Below, one piece after another: positions 23,037 to 40,807 of a stretch of 64,000 nt of DNA. The notes under the pieces were generated by a model. That model worked only from the letters and a program-made list of their open reading frames with translations. It searched no databases and was not told the origin of the DNA. Where the stretch lies: contig NW_014577245.1 of assembly GCF_000485595.1 (NCBI RefSeq), positions 105,421 through 169,420 on the forward strand, in the 5' to 3' direction. Position 1 is the first letter of the stretch; every line of letters starts with the position of its first letter. Source of the DNA: Priapulus caudatus. Taxonomy: Eukaryota; Priapulida; Priapulimorpha; Priapulimorphida; Priapulidae. Position numbers and translations under genes: made by a program.

Positions 23037-24278
23037 AAGGCCTATTTACACGATGCGTTTTGGACGTACGTTCTAGACGTACGTCAGACGCATACGTCCA
23101 AAACGCACCGTGTAAACTATGCGTACGACACGATTTTATTGACCGTTGCGGTCGGGCACAGGACGCATGTTCTAAATTCATCCGAGATCGTAACCAGGAC
23201 GCAAGAACCGACCATCAGGTGGGCGAGATTGGGTCACGTGCTTGGGTCACGCGCTTGGGTCACGTCTCTTCGCGATGAAAAATGTCTGTATCGAGATGAA
23301 TCATTACTATGGGAATGTCCCACAACTACATAAAAGTAGTGTGCCGTGTGTGTGTGGTGTGTGTGTGCGCGTGGTGTGTGCGTGTGTAGGGGTGCGTTGT
23401 CTGGTGTGCGCGCAGTGTGCGCGCGTGTGTGTGTGTATGTGTGCTGTGTGTGTGTGTGTTGTGTGTGTGTGTGCGCGCGGTGCGCGCGTGTGTGTGTGTG
23501 TGTCGTGTGTGTGTGTCTGTGTGGCCGCGCCGTCGCGTGTGCGTGTGCGTGTGGTGTGCGTGTGTGTGCGTGCGGTGTGTGCGTGTGTGTGCGTGTGCGC
23601 GCGTGTGTGTGTGGTGTGTGCGCGCGCGCGTGTGTGTGTGCGTGCGGTGTGTGTCTGTCTGTGTGTGTGTGTTTCTGTGTGTGCACCGCGCGTGTGTTGT
23701 GTGTGTGTGTGTGTGTGTGTGAGTGTGTGTGCGCGGCGCGCGCTTGCGTGTGTGTGTGTGTGTGTGGGTGTGTGTGTGTGTGTGTGTGTGTGTGCATGGA
23801 CACAGCCACTGTAAATGTCGGCAGGCAGCACGCCGCTCTCTCGTTAAGTGGCGTACGCACGCACGCACGCACGCACGCACGCACACACGCACACGCACAC
23901 ACGTACACACGCACACACGCACCGACACACATTGCGATGTGCGTGCGCGTGCCTGAGTGTGGTGGCGTACGCGCACACGCCCACACACACGCACATAATC
24001 ACACACACCAACGCACACGCACACGTCACACGCACACGCACACGCGACACGCACACGCACACGCACACGCACACGCACACACACACACACGCGCCACGCA
24101 CACGCACACGCACACACACCCAACACACCACAACACAATGCATGTATTATTTTGTTCTCAGTCCTGGGACGTACGTCCAAAACTTACGCTGTAACAGATT
24201 CACCGTTGGTCCTAGACGTACGTGCAAATCGGCATAAGTCCTGGACGTACGTCTAGACGCATCGTGTAAATAGGCCTT
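23037..24278. mobile_element. Terminal-inverted-repeat element with expanded GT/CA palindrome
   Basis: The ends AAGGCCTATTTACACGATGC and GCATCGTGTAAATAGGCCTT are exact inverses. The subterminal zones (23050-23110 and 24165-24260) hold several TGGACGTACG/CGTACGTCCA words. The middle is 23341-23794, almost pure GT/GC dinucleotides, followed by 23850-24121, the CA/GC complement. About 0.7 kb of alternating purine-pyrimidine DNA therefore forms one long imperfect inverted repeat. No TSD could be fixed. Cys/Val- and His/Thr-rich frames here are artefacts. Confidence 0.85.
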
Positions 24279-24299
24279 AGTGTCTGATAACTTTGCCAT

Positions 24300-25170
24300 C
24301 AGAGGAGGGATTTAAACATGGAATTGTTAACTGTACTGTGTTAGAAGAGATTTTGACTGCTGGGTTTGCTAGTAGAATCTATAGATGCCTGGATGTTATG
24401 AGGCTACAATGTCACAGTGAAATTTCAAAGATAAATTGCTTGAAGAAGGTTTATGCTCTTTAAAATCGTATAATTTCTATTGCATTCTGTACTGTTCAGT
24501 GTGTTAATATGCGCTGCCAGTGGCACTGCCAGTGCATGTGGTGTGATAGTATGGTGTAGTTTTGCCTGCGTTATTAGGTACAGGTGGCAGCTCTCTATTG
24601 CAGCCTGTAGGAGGGTAAAATTGATTTGTTTCTCAACTGCGTTGGCGAGTACCTGTGGTTGTGGAAGCTCCCATTTTACAGTGAAATCCACACATAACTC
24701 TTACTTGAACAAGCTTACTTAGGAGATAATGAGATGAGTTATATATGAGATTCTGTAGTGTACATTATGAATAGTTGGAATAGTCACTAGCACTCAAATA
24801 ATTCCAGGAGTGAGGCTGTGGGATTCCCAGACTTAATTTTCTCATCAATTTTGGCACAATATAGACGCAAATGTGTACGTTCTTGAGCTTTATTTCGGTC
24901 CACTAATCACTGGCCTACTTGTTTTGTTTTTGTTTTAATAGGGTTAGGGTCACAATGCACATAAACATTAGTTTCAGGCACGCGATTTGTATACCATGCG
25001 GATTTGGAAGTTATGCAGAATGCAGAAGGTTGCTGAAATGATGTGTACGCAACTGCGTATCTGCATATCTGCGCCTAACAAAGGTGTCACTACGCACAAC
25101 TTAAATGTTACGTTTATAACCGTAGCAACAGACCTCAGATGAGCCCAGACGCTCTGCGGCTCTTGTATTA
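24300..25170. other. Intergenic DNA upstream of NFS1
   Basis: No first exon with a convincing mitochondrial presequence was recognised. A repeat at about 25050-25165 (ACTGCGTATCTGCATATC, GTAGCA-CAGACC-CAGA) recurs at about 33335-33450. A short piece of it recurs inverted at 40815-40855. Confidence 0.5.
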
Positions 25171-25174
25171 TTAT

Positions 25175-25561
25175 TAGCTCTAGTACTATATATAGCCCGC
25201 GTACAGTTGCCGCAGGGCTATAGAACATTCTATTACAAATGCTAGGGACCAACCCGCTGACTGGGGCTGCTCCAGCGCCACCAAAAATGGCCGTTTGAAG
25301 TTCGTAAATAATGTTCGATTACAAGAGATACCGCAAGCAGCCCATTTCAACGATAGTTAGAGGTTAAATGTTGGTAACTTAAGATACCAACTTCGGATCA
25401 ACTTAAGATACCAACTTCATTCACTTCGGATAAGAGGCATTAATTGCCTACCACAGACGTTTTATAGCCACGAGTAACCGTGAATAAGTTGGTCCCTAGC
25501 ATTCGTAATAGAATGTTCTATAGCCCTGCGGCAACTGTACGTGGGTAGACTACTAGAGCTA
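25175..25561. mobile_element. Hairpin element with 75-bp arms just upstream of NFS1
   Basis: The left arm starts TAGCTCTAGTA and continues TACAGTTGCCGCAGGGCTAT and ATGCTAGGGACCAAC. It is repeated inverted at 25488-25561. The 234-bp loop holds two GATACCAACTTCGGAT-like units. TA dinucleotides at both tips may be the target site. No coding was found. Confidence 0.85.
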
Positions 25562-25633
25562 GCTTCATATTATACTAGTTACTACTCCTAGATTCCTCCA
25601 TGCTTATCGATATCCATTCCTCTATATGTTATT

Positions 25634-31597
<5,964 letters not shown>

Positions 31598-31692
31598 GTA
31601 CGTGCATGCTCATTGCACCGTGGGAATGCGCACTGCAGTCTACATGCATATTAGTTAAGAGGTGTAAGAGGGCAACATATATAATAATGTTC

Positions 31693-31860
31693 TGGGGCCC
31701 GTTGTCAGAAACAAAATTAGTCTTAAAGGACAATTGAAGTCAAATTTTATAACTTCTGTAACGTTTTTATACATAGAAATACATTCAATAACGTATTCCA
31801 TTTCAAATCCGGCGCCCAATTTGTAAGAAACACACGAATATTAATCTAGGTCATGTGACG
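31693..31860 (+). mobile_element. Terminal fragment of the GGGGCCCGTTGTCAG element, NFS1 intron 11
   Basis: It starts TGGGGCCCGTTGTCAGAAAC, then matches the inverse of the 43.4-43.7 kb sequence (AGGACAATTGAAGTCAAATT and following) with about 140 bp missing after TTAGTCTTAA. It is a shortened relative of the element in the duplicated segment. Confidence 0.75.
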
Positions 31861-32849
31861 TCACAGCCCCAAAGTCACTTGCTTCATTCAGACATCCCTG
31901 TTGAAACACGCCATTAGATATAGCGTAACAGTGCTAACACGCTATAGTATATGTTATGCTAGGTGAAAGTATTGTTACAGATGCATTTTTATGCGCCATT
32001 TATTGAAAGCGGCATGAAATTCTTTCTGCCTGACATGCGGAAGAGTAAGTGTCGATAACCTTTTGACCCTCAAGAGGAGGGTAAAGCTCGGATTGTTGAC
32101 GTGTCAAATCAACGGACTGAAGTCTCTTTGGCTATTTATTATCGCAGCCCATTACCTGTGTCAATGCTGAGGCTACAGTTGCACAGTGTTAATTGCCAAA
32201 GGCAAATGTTTGTTTGAACAAGGTTTTACGCTCCTTAAATGCATATTGATTTTCTAAAGCAGTGTGTCTATAGCCAACCCTGCCATTAGGCGCTGCAGGT
32301 GAATCAGTGAATGCTCACAAGGCAAAAACACAGTGAGCAGCCCATGGCTGGCACGGCTTCTTATCATAATTGTGCCTGCCAACCTGCAATGCACCTGTTC
32401 ACTGCAACAGGCTTGAGCGACCTGCCTGAATATTACTTACTTGGATTTTAGCCTGCTACCTACTGTACGATTTGATGAACGATGCCATATCTTTGATTAT
32501 TGATTACACTTGCACGCGCCATCTCGTGGCAACTATAGGCGCTAGTTTAAATTAAGATTTTTATTCTCATGTAACTTTGTTAAACGAACTAAATAATAAC
32601 TAGTAGCCATATTATAATATATAATATTTAACTTTTCATCTTGAATCTTAACATATATCATGGTAGGCTATGGCCGTGACGTATCCATTTACCATTGCTC
32701 GCGAACATAAGCTGTTACCATAGAAATATTAGACGACACTATATATATATGATTTCTATGACTGTTACACTCAGGGCATAGGAGAAGAGCATTATTAACG
32801 GGGCAGTAAAGGCATCATCGCTGCGGTTTTAATTTTTTTCTATTAATTA

Positions 32850-33140
32850 AGAGAGAGAGAAAGTTAGATAAGAGAGAGAGAGAAGTAGTAAATTGAGACG
32901 GGGACAGCGAAAACGGTGATACGGTGTGTATGCGAGCGGAAACGCGGGGTACAATTAGGTCGCTGCGAGATGTTGTGCAAGGGCGCATGGGAGGTGGAGG
33001 CAGGGGGCAGGCGAGGCGAAGGTAGGGGGAGGGAGAATGGGAGGCTAAGGGGGGAAGTGAGAGGCAAGCAGGAGTGAATGTGGCGGAGGCAGGGGAGGAG
33101 GGCGGGACCAGGTGGGGAGGGAGGTCGGGAGAGGAAGGCA
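32850..33140. repeat. GA/GGAGG purine-rich tract
   Basis: A GAGA run at 32850-32885 is followed by a G/A-rich tract at 32980-33140. Pro/Ser-rich open frames on the - strand reflect composition only. Confidence 0.75.
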
Positions 33141-34056
33141 CCCCCTGCCCCCTCTAATTACAACTTCGAGATACATGCTCATGTGTTGAAATCTTTATAT
33201 AGATAAGATAAAAAATAGATAAAGCTGTGAATCTAATGAACAAATTCGAAGGTGAAAGGCAAGTATCATTTTAATAAAATAAAACAAATCGGATGGGGGC
33301 GAGATAGTGAGCGTTGTCCTAACAATGATGTGCTAAACGCAACTGCGTATCTGCATATCGCTGCCCTAACAAATGTGTCACTACGCCCACGACTGAAGTT
33401 ATAAACCGTAGCACAGACCCCAGATTGAGGCTCAGTCCGCTCTGGGCGCTCCTTGTTTGGTGCATAAGTTTCGTATTATGTATAGCACTATAGACTTCAA
33501 CTGGTCGAAGTGTGGGAATCCTGCTGTGCCGACACAAGCTTGGAAAAGCCATTTCCTGACACAGCGTGGAGCTTAAAGGGAGTTGAGGCAGCCCTATCAC
33601 CAAATGTGCGTCTGTCTGAGGTAAATCCATATAGATACTATACTGGTTTGATTTATTTTGCGTTCGATTTGGTGTGATCCGACCTGAAGCCTATAGCCCG
33701 CCGGATCGCTGCCGGCGCAGGCACTGCCCAGCGCACTGTGGCAGCGATGCGCGCGGGCTATAGTCAAGCGCTAAAAACAGGCTATGGCTTTGTAAAAAAA
33801 AACAGTCACTATTGATATATATATACATTTTAAATGCTTATTCATGCACGATTTCTCATTTTTATTGGACGCGCGTGTGTTACTCTTATTGATTTATTTA
33901 GTATTTTTTAATATATTTAGTTCGCTGAGATCTGCTGCAACAAGTCGCCAGATTTCAACACTATATTTCGTGAAATTAAGTCCATCTGCCAGTACGCGTG
34001 TAAAACAATGTCATGTAGCCTAATCTTGGCAGTGCTTGCCACTGCAACTCCGTATA

Positions 34057-34081
34057 NNNNNNNNNNNNNNNNNNNNNNNNN
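34057..34081. other. Assembly gap (25 N)
   Basis: The gap lies 239 bp before the first copy of the 6.5-kb duplication, so a joined contig end is likely here. Confidence 1.
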
Positions 34082-34382
34082 AACTTACAAAAAACATGTA
34101 GCCTGTAAATGTACTTATATCATGTACATACATATTACCTGTGTGGATAATGCATTCACGGTTATGTACATGACTTGCGTAGAGATGTTTGTACATGTAC
34201 AGATACATGTGATTCTGACCGAGCGTGATAAGCCCGGTGATCAATGTACTCCGCATGCCTCACCTGGTCCTAGCGTCAAACTAGTCTACAATAACCCTGG
34301 TCTTCTCATTCTCATGGCAGCATATACATTCAGGTGCCGTACTCATTAATTCACAAACACTACAAAGAACACCAGTATTTGT

Positions 34383-34688
34383 CTACAGTCCTATCTGGTA
34401 CCGAAGCTTCCATTCCGCCATGAATTGTGACTGTTCTGATTCTCGAGAAGTGTGTGCCGACTCTTCGCGTTGCTTCTTCAGACGATTCTCCTCAATTTCT
34501 TCTTGTGTATATTCAGGCTCAAACCTATATCCAACTGGTAAATCACTATAAATATCATCATCATCTGAGTAATCACTAGAATCATTGAAATTATCGCTTT
34601 TTCGTCTCCATCTTATACACACACGCACTATGTTTACATAATGGCGTGTTTCAACAGGGTGCTGTGACATCACATGACCTAGACTCAA
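34383..34688 (-). pseudogene. Copy-1 version of the acidic FEPEY-motif ORF
   Basis: It is equivalent to 43118-43639. The C-terminal 70 codons (DSSDYSDDDD, YRFEPEYTQEEIEE) remain open. An indel upstream changes the frame near the METES start, so the full 173-codon frame is lost. Confidence 0.7.
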
Positions 34689-35212
34689 TATTATGTGTTT
34701 CTTACTGCCGATTTAACTGCGGGTGCCGGATTTGAAATGTGAATAGGTTATTGAATGTATTTCTATGTATAAAACGTTACAGAAGTTATTAAATTTGACT
34801 TCAATTGTCCTTTAACATTAGTCTTAACTCTAACATTTTCTCGTAGACCATCGACAGCACTTTGTTTTGTATTGTTACGAGGAAATCTGCTACGATTTTT
34901 CAATTCAGGTAACTTCGCAGCGTTCTTGACGACGTCTAAGAGAAAAAGTTAATGTACGACTAATGTTAAGACTAATTTTGTTTCTGACAACGGGCCCCTG
35001 GTATATATTATGTGCATTATACAATTTAATTGCATACAAATATGTCACATGCACATATTGCTGTAGTTGTTTTCTTCTAGTTTCAATTGCCGTTTCGTCA
35101 GTCTCGAATGCCCCTCTACAGTTATATTATAGAGTCCCAGATATACTGTCTGGCTTAATTATTGCCCTTTGCTCTGTGAAATCGATATCTCACGACGTTG
35201 CACTTTTTGCAG

Positions 35213-35275
35213 TCCTCTTTGGGAAATGGTTCAGGAGGGCTTGACATCAAAACCATCAAGTGGACGCAGCACTAA
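35213..35275 (+). pseudogene. NFS1: NFS1 terminal exon, copy 1 (one-base deletion)
   Basis: The acceptor TTTTTGCAG and the coding start for S-PLWEMVQEG match the intact exon at 43951. One A is missing after GAGGGC, which shifts the frame so the IKTIKWTQH end is lost and the frame runs on past the normal stop. If real, splicing from 31597 to this exon would give an altered tail of NFS1. A consensus error is more likely. Confidence 0.85.
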
Positions 35276-36471
35276 AGGCCATCTTGCTTATAATGCACAT
35301 GAAACATGGATTTCAACAATAGATTCATTTTTGAGTTGGTAATTCCATTATCAGCTCATGTTTCTTTCTTTGGATATAGGCAAGTATCTACATTGCACCA
35401 TAGCTTCCAGCGCTATACAGATATGCACAGAAAAGACTATTATCAACAAAAAAATAGCTCAATATTAATGCGATGCAGCACTGTGCCACTAAACTTAAAA
35501 CATGTCCTTCTCTGACATTTGTATCTTGTTGAATTACTAGTCTTCTTCAGTAATTATTGAGCGAGGATAATTTGTACTTCCAGTCATCTGTGAATGATTT
35601 TTCGGCTCGTTTTCTAAATCACTGGTAGAACAATGGAACTTGTGTTATTCAGTGCAAAGGGAATTCCTCAGGTCAATCGTTTGTAAATTATGATTTGTAT
35701 TTAAAAATTATCCTGCAATGGTTTGCCAGAGAAGAAGGGGATGGTGTTTTGGTAGAGTGTGAGTGTTAGTGTACTGTAATAGTGTACAACTGATAGTCTA
35801 CAACAGTCCTCAATTATTATTGCATATTCTAGCGTCAATTACAATTCTCACGCATTTCAATTACTGCACGGTCAACTTGTTTGCTCAGAAATTTCTCTTG
35901 TAATTATTACATGGTATTAACATTTTAATTTAGTTTGTAGTATTTTGTTGAAAAATATGAATTGTAATTTATGAAAATAAATGACAATAACGTATATTCA
36001 TACAGAAACACTGTGTTCATTTACATATTTTGACCTTTGCAAGAGGAAAAAATCATTGCTGATATTTTACAAACACATAAATATGAAGTATAATAAATTA
36101 ACAGATCATAACAATTTATCTGTATGCTTGTGATGTTTATTATTCTGTACAAACTTAATAGTAATACAAGGACTAGTAAAATAGGAATGTCTCACGTGGA
36201 CGGAGTATAGCAGCCCAAATATATAGCAGTGGGTTGCCTTCAGAATCTGACTTCAATGTCCACAGTATATAATATAACTATCAGCTCCTTGCCTAAATAC
36301 TACTTGAGCATACATAATTCCAATTTAATGGATAACTTTAATAGCAATGATGCCATGTGCAAACTACAACGTAATCTGCCTGGTGTATTGCAATTCTGAA
36401 GAAACCATTGAGTGATACGATAGTGCTTTCTCTGCTGCGGAATAACTAGCAGATTGTGATAGTATTGTAAG

Positions 36472-36758
36472 CGGTGTTTCCCTGCATTGACCACGAGGCG
36501 AGGCGGGCTGCCTCGCTCAAATTCTCACCAGCACACAGAAATTGTCAAAAACACTGCCTCGCTGACAAAAATCTTCATACAATGTGTTCAGAACTAGCTT
36601 CAGAATGCAGCAAATTGCATCATTTTCACAAACTGGGGGCATGCCCCCCCCCTAGCTGGCAAACACCTGCGGTGCTAGCTTTTGCTAGGACTTCGAAACG
36701 CGCCAACAGCCAAAAAATATTTACCACCTCACCGACCTTTTTGCCAGGGGAAACACTG
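36472..36758. mobile_element. hAT-like MITE, copy-1 version of 45226-45514
   Basis: The ends are CGGTGTTTCCC and GGGAAACACTG. GTAAG lies before the element and, after one extra C, behind it. Its interior has the GGGGGCATGCCCCCC word. Confidence 0.85.
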
Positions 36759-36768
36759 CGTAAGCTAT

Positions 36769-37003
36769 GCTGAGAGGGCTATGTCCCCGGGGTACTGCCG
36801 GAACGTACCCTTGTACTATATTATATGCCGGACCGTACCTCGCTACTCACTAACGAGTCTAGGGAGTCGCCTACGCCTACTCCCTAACCCTAACCCTAAC
36901 CCTAACCCTAACCATATCAAATAGTGACCAGGGTACGTTCCGGTATACCGAACCGTACCCAGGTACGTTCCGGCAGTACCCTGGGGACGTAGACCCTATG
37001 AGC
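36769..37003. mobile_element. Telomere-core foldback element, copy B (9-bp TSD)
   Basis: The ends are GCTGAGAGGG and CCTATGAGC. The TSD GTAAGCTAT lies at 36760-36768 and 37004-37012. It is the copy-1 counterpart of 45524-45764. Confidence 0.9.
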
Positions 37004-37012
37004 GTAAGCTAT

Positions 37013-38094
37013 GTGCGTAAAGGTTAGATGGTGGATAAGCATGTGAAGCTAAATGTAGCTAGAGAAGATGAAACAGATGACAGCATGACCGACAGTAACC
37101 ATCATCGGCTGCAAAGCACAGAAGCGGCCGGTTTAATCAGGATTCGCTGCTAAAATGGTCACGAAATCAACGGCCTAAACTACGTGCAATCATTCACGAC
37201 CAGTACACACACACAGATGACGTTCCACGGCTCCACAACCTACGACTCGGGGGCACTGTCCCAACCAACACTGAGATCCAACACTCCTAATCTGCCACCA
37301 CGACACTGAGATGACGTCCCACAACAACTACCTACGACCCGTGGACCAGCCATCCCTCGTGGGGGGGCGGGGGGCACTCACGTATAAGGATATACAGGAT
37401 GTGCCGCTGGGATGGGTGACTTTTTCAAGAAAGTCCTTAGACATGGTCCTATTTTCACGAAAAATCCTTAGAATGTTAGACATGCGGTCCCATTTTTCAC
37501 ACAAAAAATAGACGTCTTATAAAGTTCCCTCGAAAGAGTGCAAAATGGTTGTATTATATTTTGGTACTGTAGGAAAATATGATGTTCCAAATCCTTAGAC
37601 AGACGTTCACAAAAATCCTTAGACATGGGTCCTATTCACAGGACAAGGACCTTAGATATGGGTAAAGTTTCAAGGCTTCAGTCTCGCACCCCCGTCTAAA
37701 TATATCAAGAACCCCCCCCCCAAGCCGTCCATGACTAAGACTGAGATCCATCGCTCCAACGTCCACCGCAACACTAAGATGACTTCCACAGCCGCACTAC
37801 CAACGACCCAAGGGCAAATGACCCCATCAGCTCACCACATATTACTGCTCATAGCTTCAACACAACCGTTATACAGTAGAGTAGCTGCAGATGACTTCCC
37901 ACAGCTCTAACATTAACAATGAACGTTATACCGGTAGAGCCACAGCTCTCTGACACTATATGACCTTCCAGATGACCTTCACGCTACACTCAATATGACC
38001 TTCAGATAACTCCCATGGCCATGCATTATATGACCTCAGGTGACCCAACACAGCTCCACATCAGATGACCCCCACAGCTACACGTCAGATGCCT
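37013..38094. other. Spacer between the copy-1 repeats and BBS5 tail
   Basis: Repeated words such as CAGATGACCTTC, CCACAGCTCCAACAC and AATCCTTAGACATGGGTCC form loose tandem repeats (37420-37660 and 37900-38100). It has the same content as 45774-46891. No gene is seen. Confidence 0.6.
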
Positions 38095-39390
38095 TCAGAT
38101 GACCTCCCACAGTCGGACAGCGGTGACAGCCGTCCTTCAGCTTCTCGACGGCGAGGCGCGCTCCTCCGAGTAGACCGGCTCGCCGTCTCGCTGCTTCGCG
38201 CCGTCAGCAAAGTAGCCGCGAACGCGTCGCCACGCTCGTCGCCCCCCGACGACCTCGACGTCGTCGTGCGGCTCGTCGAGGATTGGCTCGCGCATCTCCG
38301 CCGCCGTGCCCGCGCCCGTCCTGCTCGAAGTCGACACCAAAGATCGGGATCGCCGCGTACACGCGGTGGAGGCTCTGGATCTGCTTGAGGCACGCCTGCA
38401 GCCGTCGGCCGGTCGATTTTAAACCCGAGCACGTAGCCGCCGCTCTGGAGCGGACGTCTCGAGGCGAGCGCGCGCCGAATTTCGCAGTCGCTGCGCGGCA
38501 CCGAGCGCATCTGCAGTAGGGCACGCTGACGTGAACGCCTCGTTCCATCGCTCGCGTACAGACGAGGCGCACGTTTGGTGACGAAGAACGCGCACGAGTT
38601 GCCCTGGTCGCTGCTCAGTTCAGACGCCGTTCAGCGCTCGACGACGTGTCTCGCGCGCAGCATCGCAGCTCTCCGTTGCCGACGACGACAGGCGCCGCGC
38701 GCCGCAGTCGCGTACATCTTCGACGTGTCGTAGGCGCGGTGCACGGAGATGACAGACGTGAGAGCGCGGCGTTCCGGCACGAGGTTCTGTGAGATGAACT
38801 CCGAACGTGTGTCGTTGCACTTGGTGAGGATGTAGAGTGCCTCGTGTTGCCCCTCAGCTTCGACGTCGCAGTCTTCGTCGCGATGTTGATGATGCAGTTG
38901 TAGCCGACGGAGAGGTTGACGCGCGCAGCCGCTGCGAGTAGTGATGAATATTTATTACGATTATATTACGCGTGTATATTTCAAAAAGTTTGCTTAAAAC
39001 ATGGTGAATGTATTATTCTATGTACGTAGATAGTGTATGATATGTATACATTCTCAATCACGTTCCCATGGACAAGTTTTCTTGATGACAGTACATTAAT
39101 GAAAGCAACAACTTGTCTTTTGGTTGAAGAAGCGAATGAATTTAAATGGGTTGCATAGCATCAAAGTTCTGAAACAGACCTGTAGTGTGTAAGTCTGGTG
39201 TGCAGACAGATTGACGAATTGCATGCATATTTCCTTGCAATAGATGCTAAAAAGTACTTAGTAGTGATGGGAACAGGTTGGAATTTCATCATCGATCATC
39301 GTTTCACCCAACCGATCAATGATGGAAGATAATCTGTTAAATGTTACTGATCGCGGCCACAGATATCTAAATAATACATCTATCATATAA

Positions 39391-39691
39391 CAGGGTGCGA
39401 AATTAACGGGGTCCGAGTCAAATACTCCCTGAATTACTGTCGGACTCCCTGATTTGACATATGCCAGGAGTCCGTGTGACTCGCTGAAAATTCTGCCATA
39501 CTAAACTAGTTCGCTTCACGAGCACGGCCTCGCGAATTAGTGTATTTTTTCAGCCACAAGAATTTGGCAGACGTGCAACTGCCATGAATCTTAAAAATAG
39601 CACATGCGTTATTGTTAATTTCTTTAATTTTGAACCTCAGACTGCGGACTACCTGTTTTGATGGTAGGGAGTCCGTTGGACTTCTACCCTG
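39391..39691. mobile_element. hAT-like MITE, copy-1 version of 48203-48507
   Basis: CAGGGTGCGAAATTAACGG begins the element and CTACCCTG ends it. TATAA lies on both sides. Confidence 0.85.
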
Positions 39692-39891
39692 TATAATACA
39701 GTATTTTTTGTAAATGCACTATTCTAAAAGCTATGTAAACAGTATTACACTTGCTTATGTTTGGTGTAGGTTAGTAGCTAAAGTAACAAAAAAAACAAAA
39801 ACAAAAAAATAAAGAGTCATTTCATTAATCTTTGAAATTTTATTTTAAAATTTAAAAAAATGTTTGACAAGCGATTATTTATTTTTAAATA

Positions 39892-40207
39892 CAGAGACCC
39901 CGCGCTTTGAACATTATGAACTTTCAATGATACGAACAATTTGCTCTGAAGTCATTAGTGTATAATGTCAATAATTGGTGAATAAAAAACACAATCGCCC
40001 CGATTTTGACTTTCCCCACTCCTGTGATTCACGTATAGTTTACACTATGTAACACTTCTAGGTTACTCGATGTTCACACGTAAATATACTACACTACTGT
40101 ACAATACTGTATACGATAGTACGTACATATGTTCGCTTACGAACAAATCGACTTCGAACGACCGCTCGGGGGAACCCAACCTGTTCGTAAGTCGGGGAGA
40201 GTCTCTG
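39892..40207. mobile_element. Pogo/Tigger-like MITE, copy-1 version of 48710-49027
   Basis: CAGAGACCCCGCG and GTCGGGGAGAGTCTCTG are the ends, and TA lies on each side. The ends carry copy-1 indels. Confidence 0.8.
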
Positions 40208-40603
40208 TTAGAGCGTTTAGTCGGTTGCTGCAAAACGAATTGATTCGATTATAATCGATCATCGGGACATCACTACCTGTGAGTGCCAGATCATGCAGCC
40301 GTTCGTGATGAGCAGGCGGCCACGGTCGCCGTTGTTCCCTTGGTGTCCTCGACCGAGTCGAGTCGGTCTATGAGAACCTCTCCCGCGCGCATGTTTCATC
40401 TGGACGGGCGCGATGTCGAATCTGACATCCGATCCTCCACAGGACGTCGTTGAATAGGCTCGTCATCTTTCTCGGAATGCGTGTGCATTTCAGGTTTATT
40501 TTGGTACGTACTGTAGCATCGATGTTCAGGAACATAATAGAAAACAATTTAGGACATACTTATTGTGTGGCCAAATAAGCCTTTCATATGTATATATGCA
40601 AAT

Positions 40604-40638
40604 GAGTAGATAATAAAACAATGGTTTATTATCTACTC
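40604..40638. repeat. CAGGAG-type short palindrome 8, copy-1 version
   Basis: GAGTAGATAATAAA and TTTATTATCTACTC are perfect 14-mers. It is the counterpart of 49427-49466. Confidence 0.85.
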
Positions 40639-40807
40639 TTGATATATGTGAATACCAATGTAGATCTTCTCTTGGTGATGATTAAGGTGAATAGATAAGC
40701 AGATGACTGTAGATAAAGTTGACATATTTATTGCATTACATTATGGCCATGTGCTACTACTGACACCTGGTGGTAGAAACATAACATCAGCATACATTAC
40801 TGAACGT

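Larger units (their letters stand above)
38095..40466 (-). pseudogene. BBS5: BBS5, frame-broken copy 1
   Basis: The parts equivalent to the two exons of the intact gene are 40277-40466 (N-terminus) and 38095-38931 (C-terminus). The frame is broken many times by one- or two-base indels. For example, the [14 protein letters not shown] start and the GYNCII to [11 protein letters not shown] region can only be read by switching frames. Substitutions are few compared with indels, and introns show the same error pattern. It therefore looks like an unpolished or alternative-haplotype copy of the gene at 46892-49287 rather than an aged pseudogene. If the indels are real, this copy is dead. Confidence 0.9.
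34321..40807. repeat. Tandem segmental duplication, copy 1 (indel-rich)
   Basis: From CATATACATTCAGGTGCCG to CATTACTGAACGT this is colinear with 43057-49633. It carries the NFS1 last exon, BBS5, and the same transposon insertions with the same TSDs. Differences are almost all single-base insertions or deletions, spread evenly over exons, introns and repeats. The left and right outer flanks differ between the copies. Confidence 0.95.

Noticed and set aside
23234-24237. Long Cys/Val-rich and His/Thr-rich open frames on both strands
   Set aside because: They are translations of GT/CA dinucleotide repeats and have no other content.
24480-24722. Possible NFS1 first exon or signal peptide frame (MHSVLFSVL start)
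   Set aside because: No donor in matching phase was found and the sequence does not look like a mitochondrial presequence.
38095-40466. Second, diverging BBS5 paralogue
   Set aside because: Differences from the intact copy are nearly all small indels, also in introns and transposons, which does not fit divergence under selection or normal decay.
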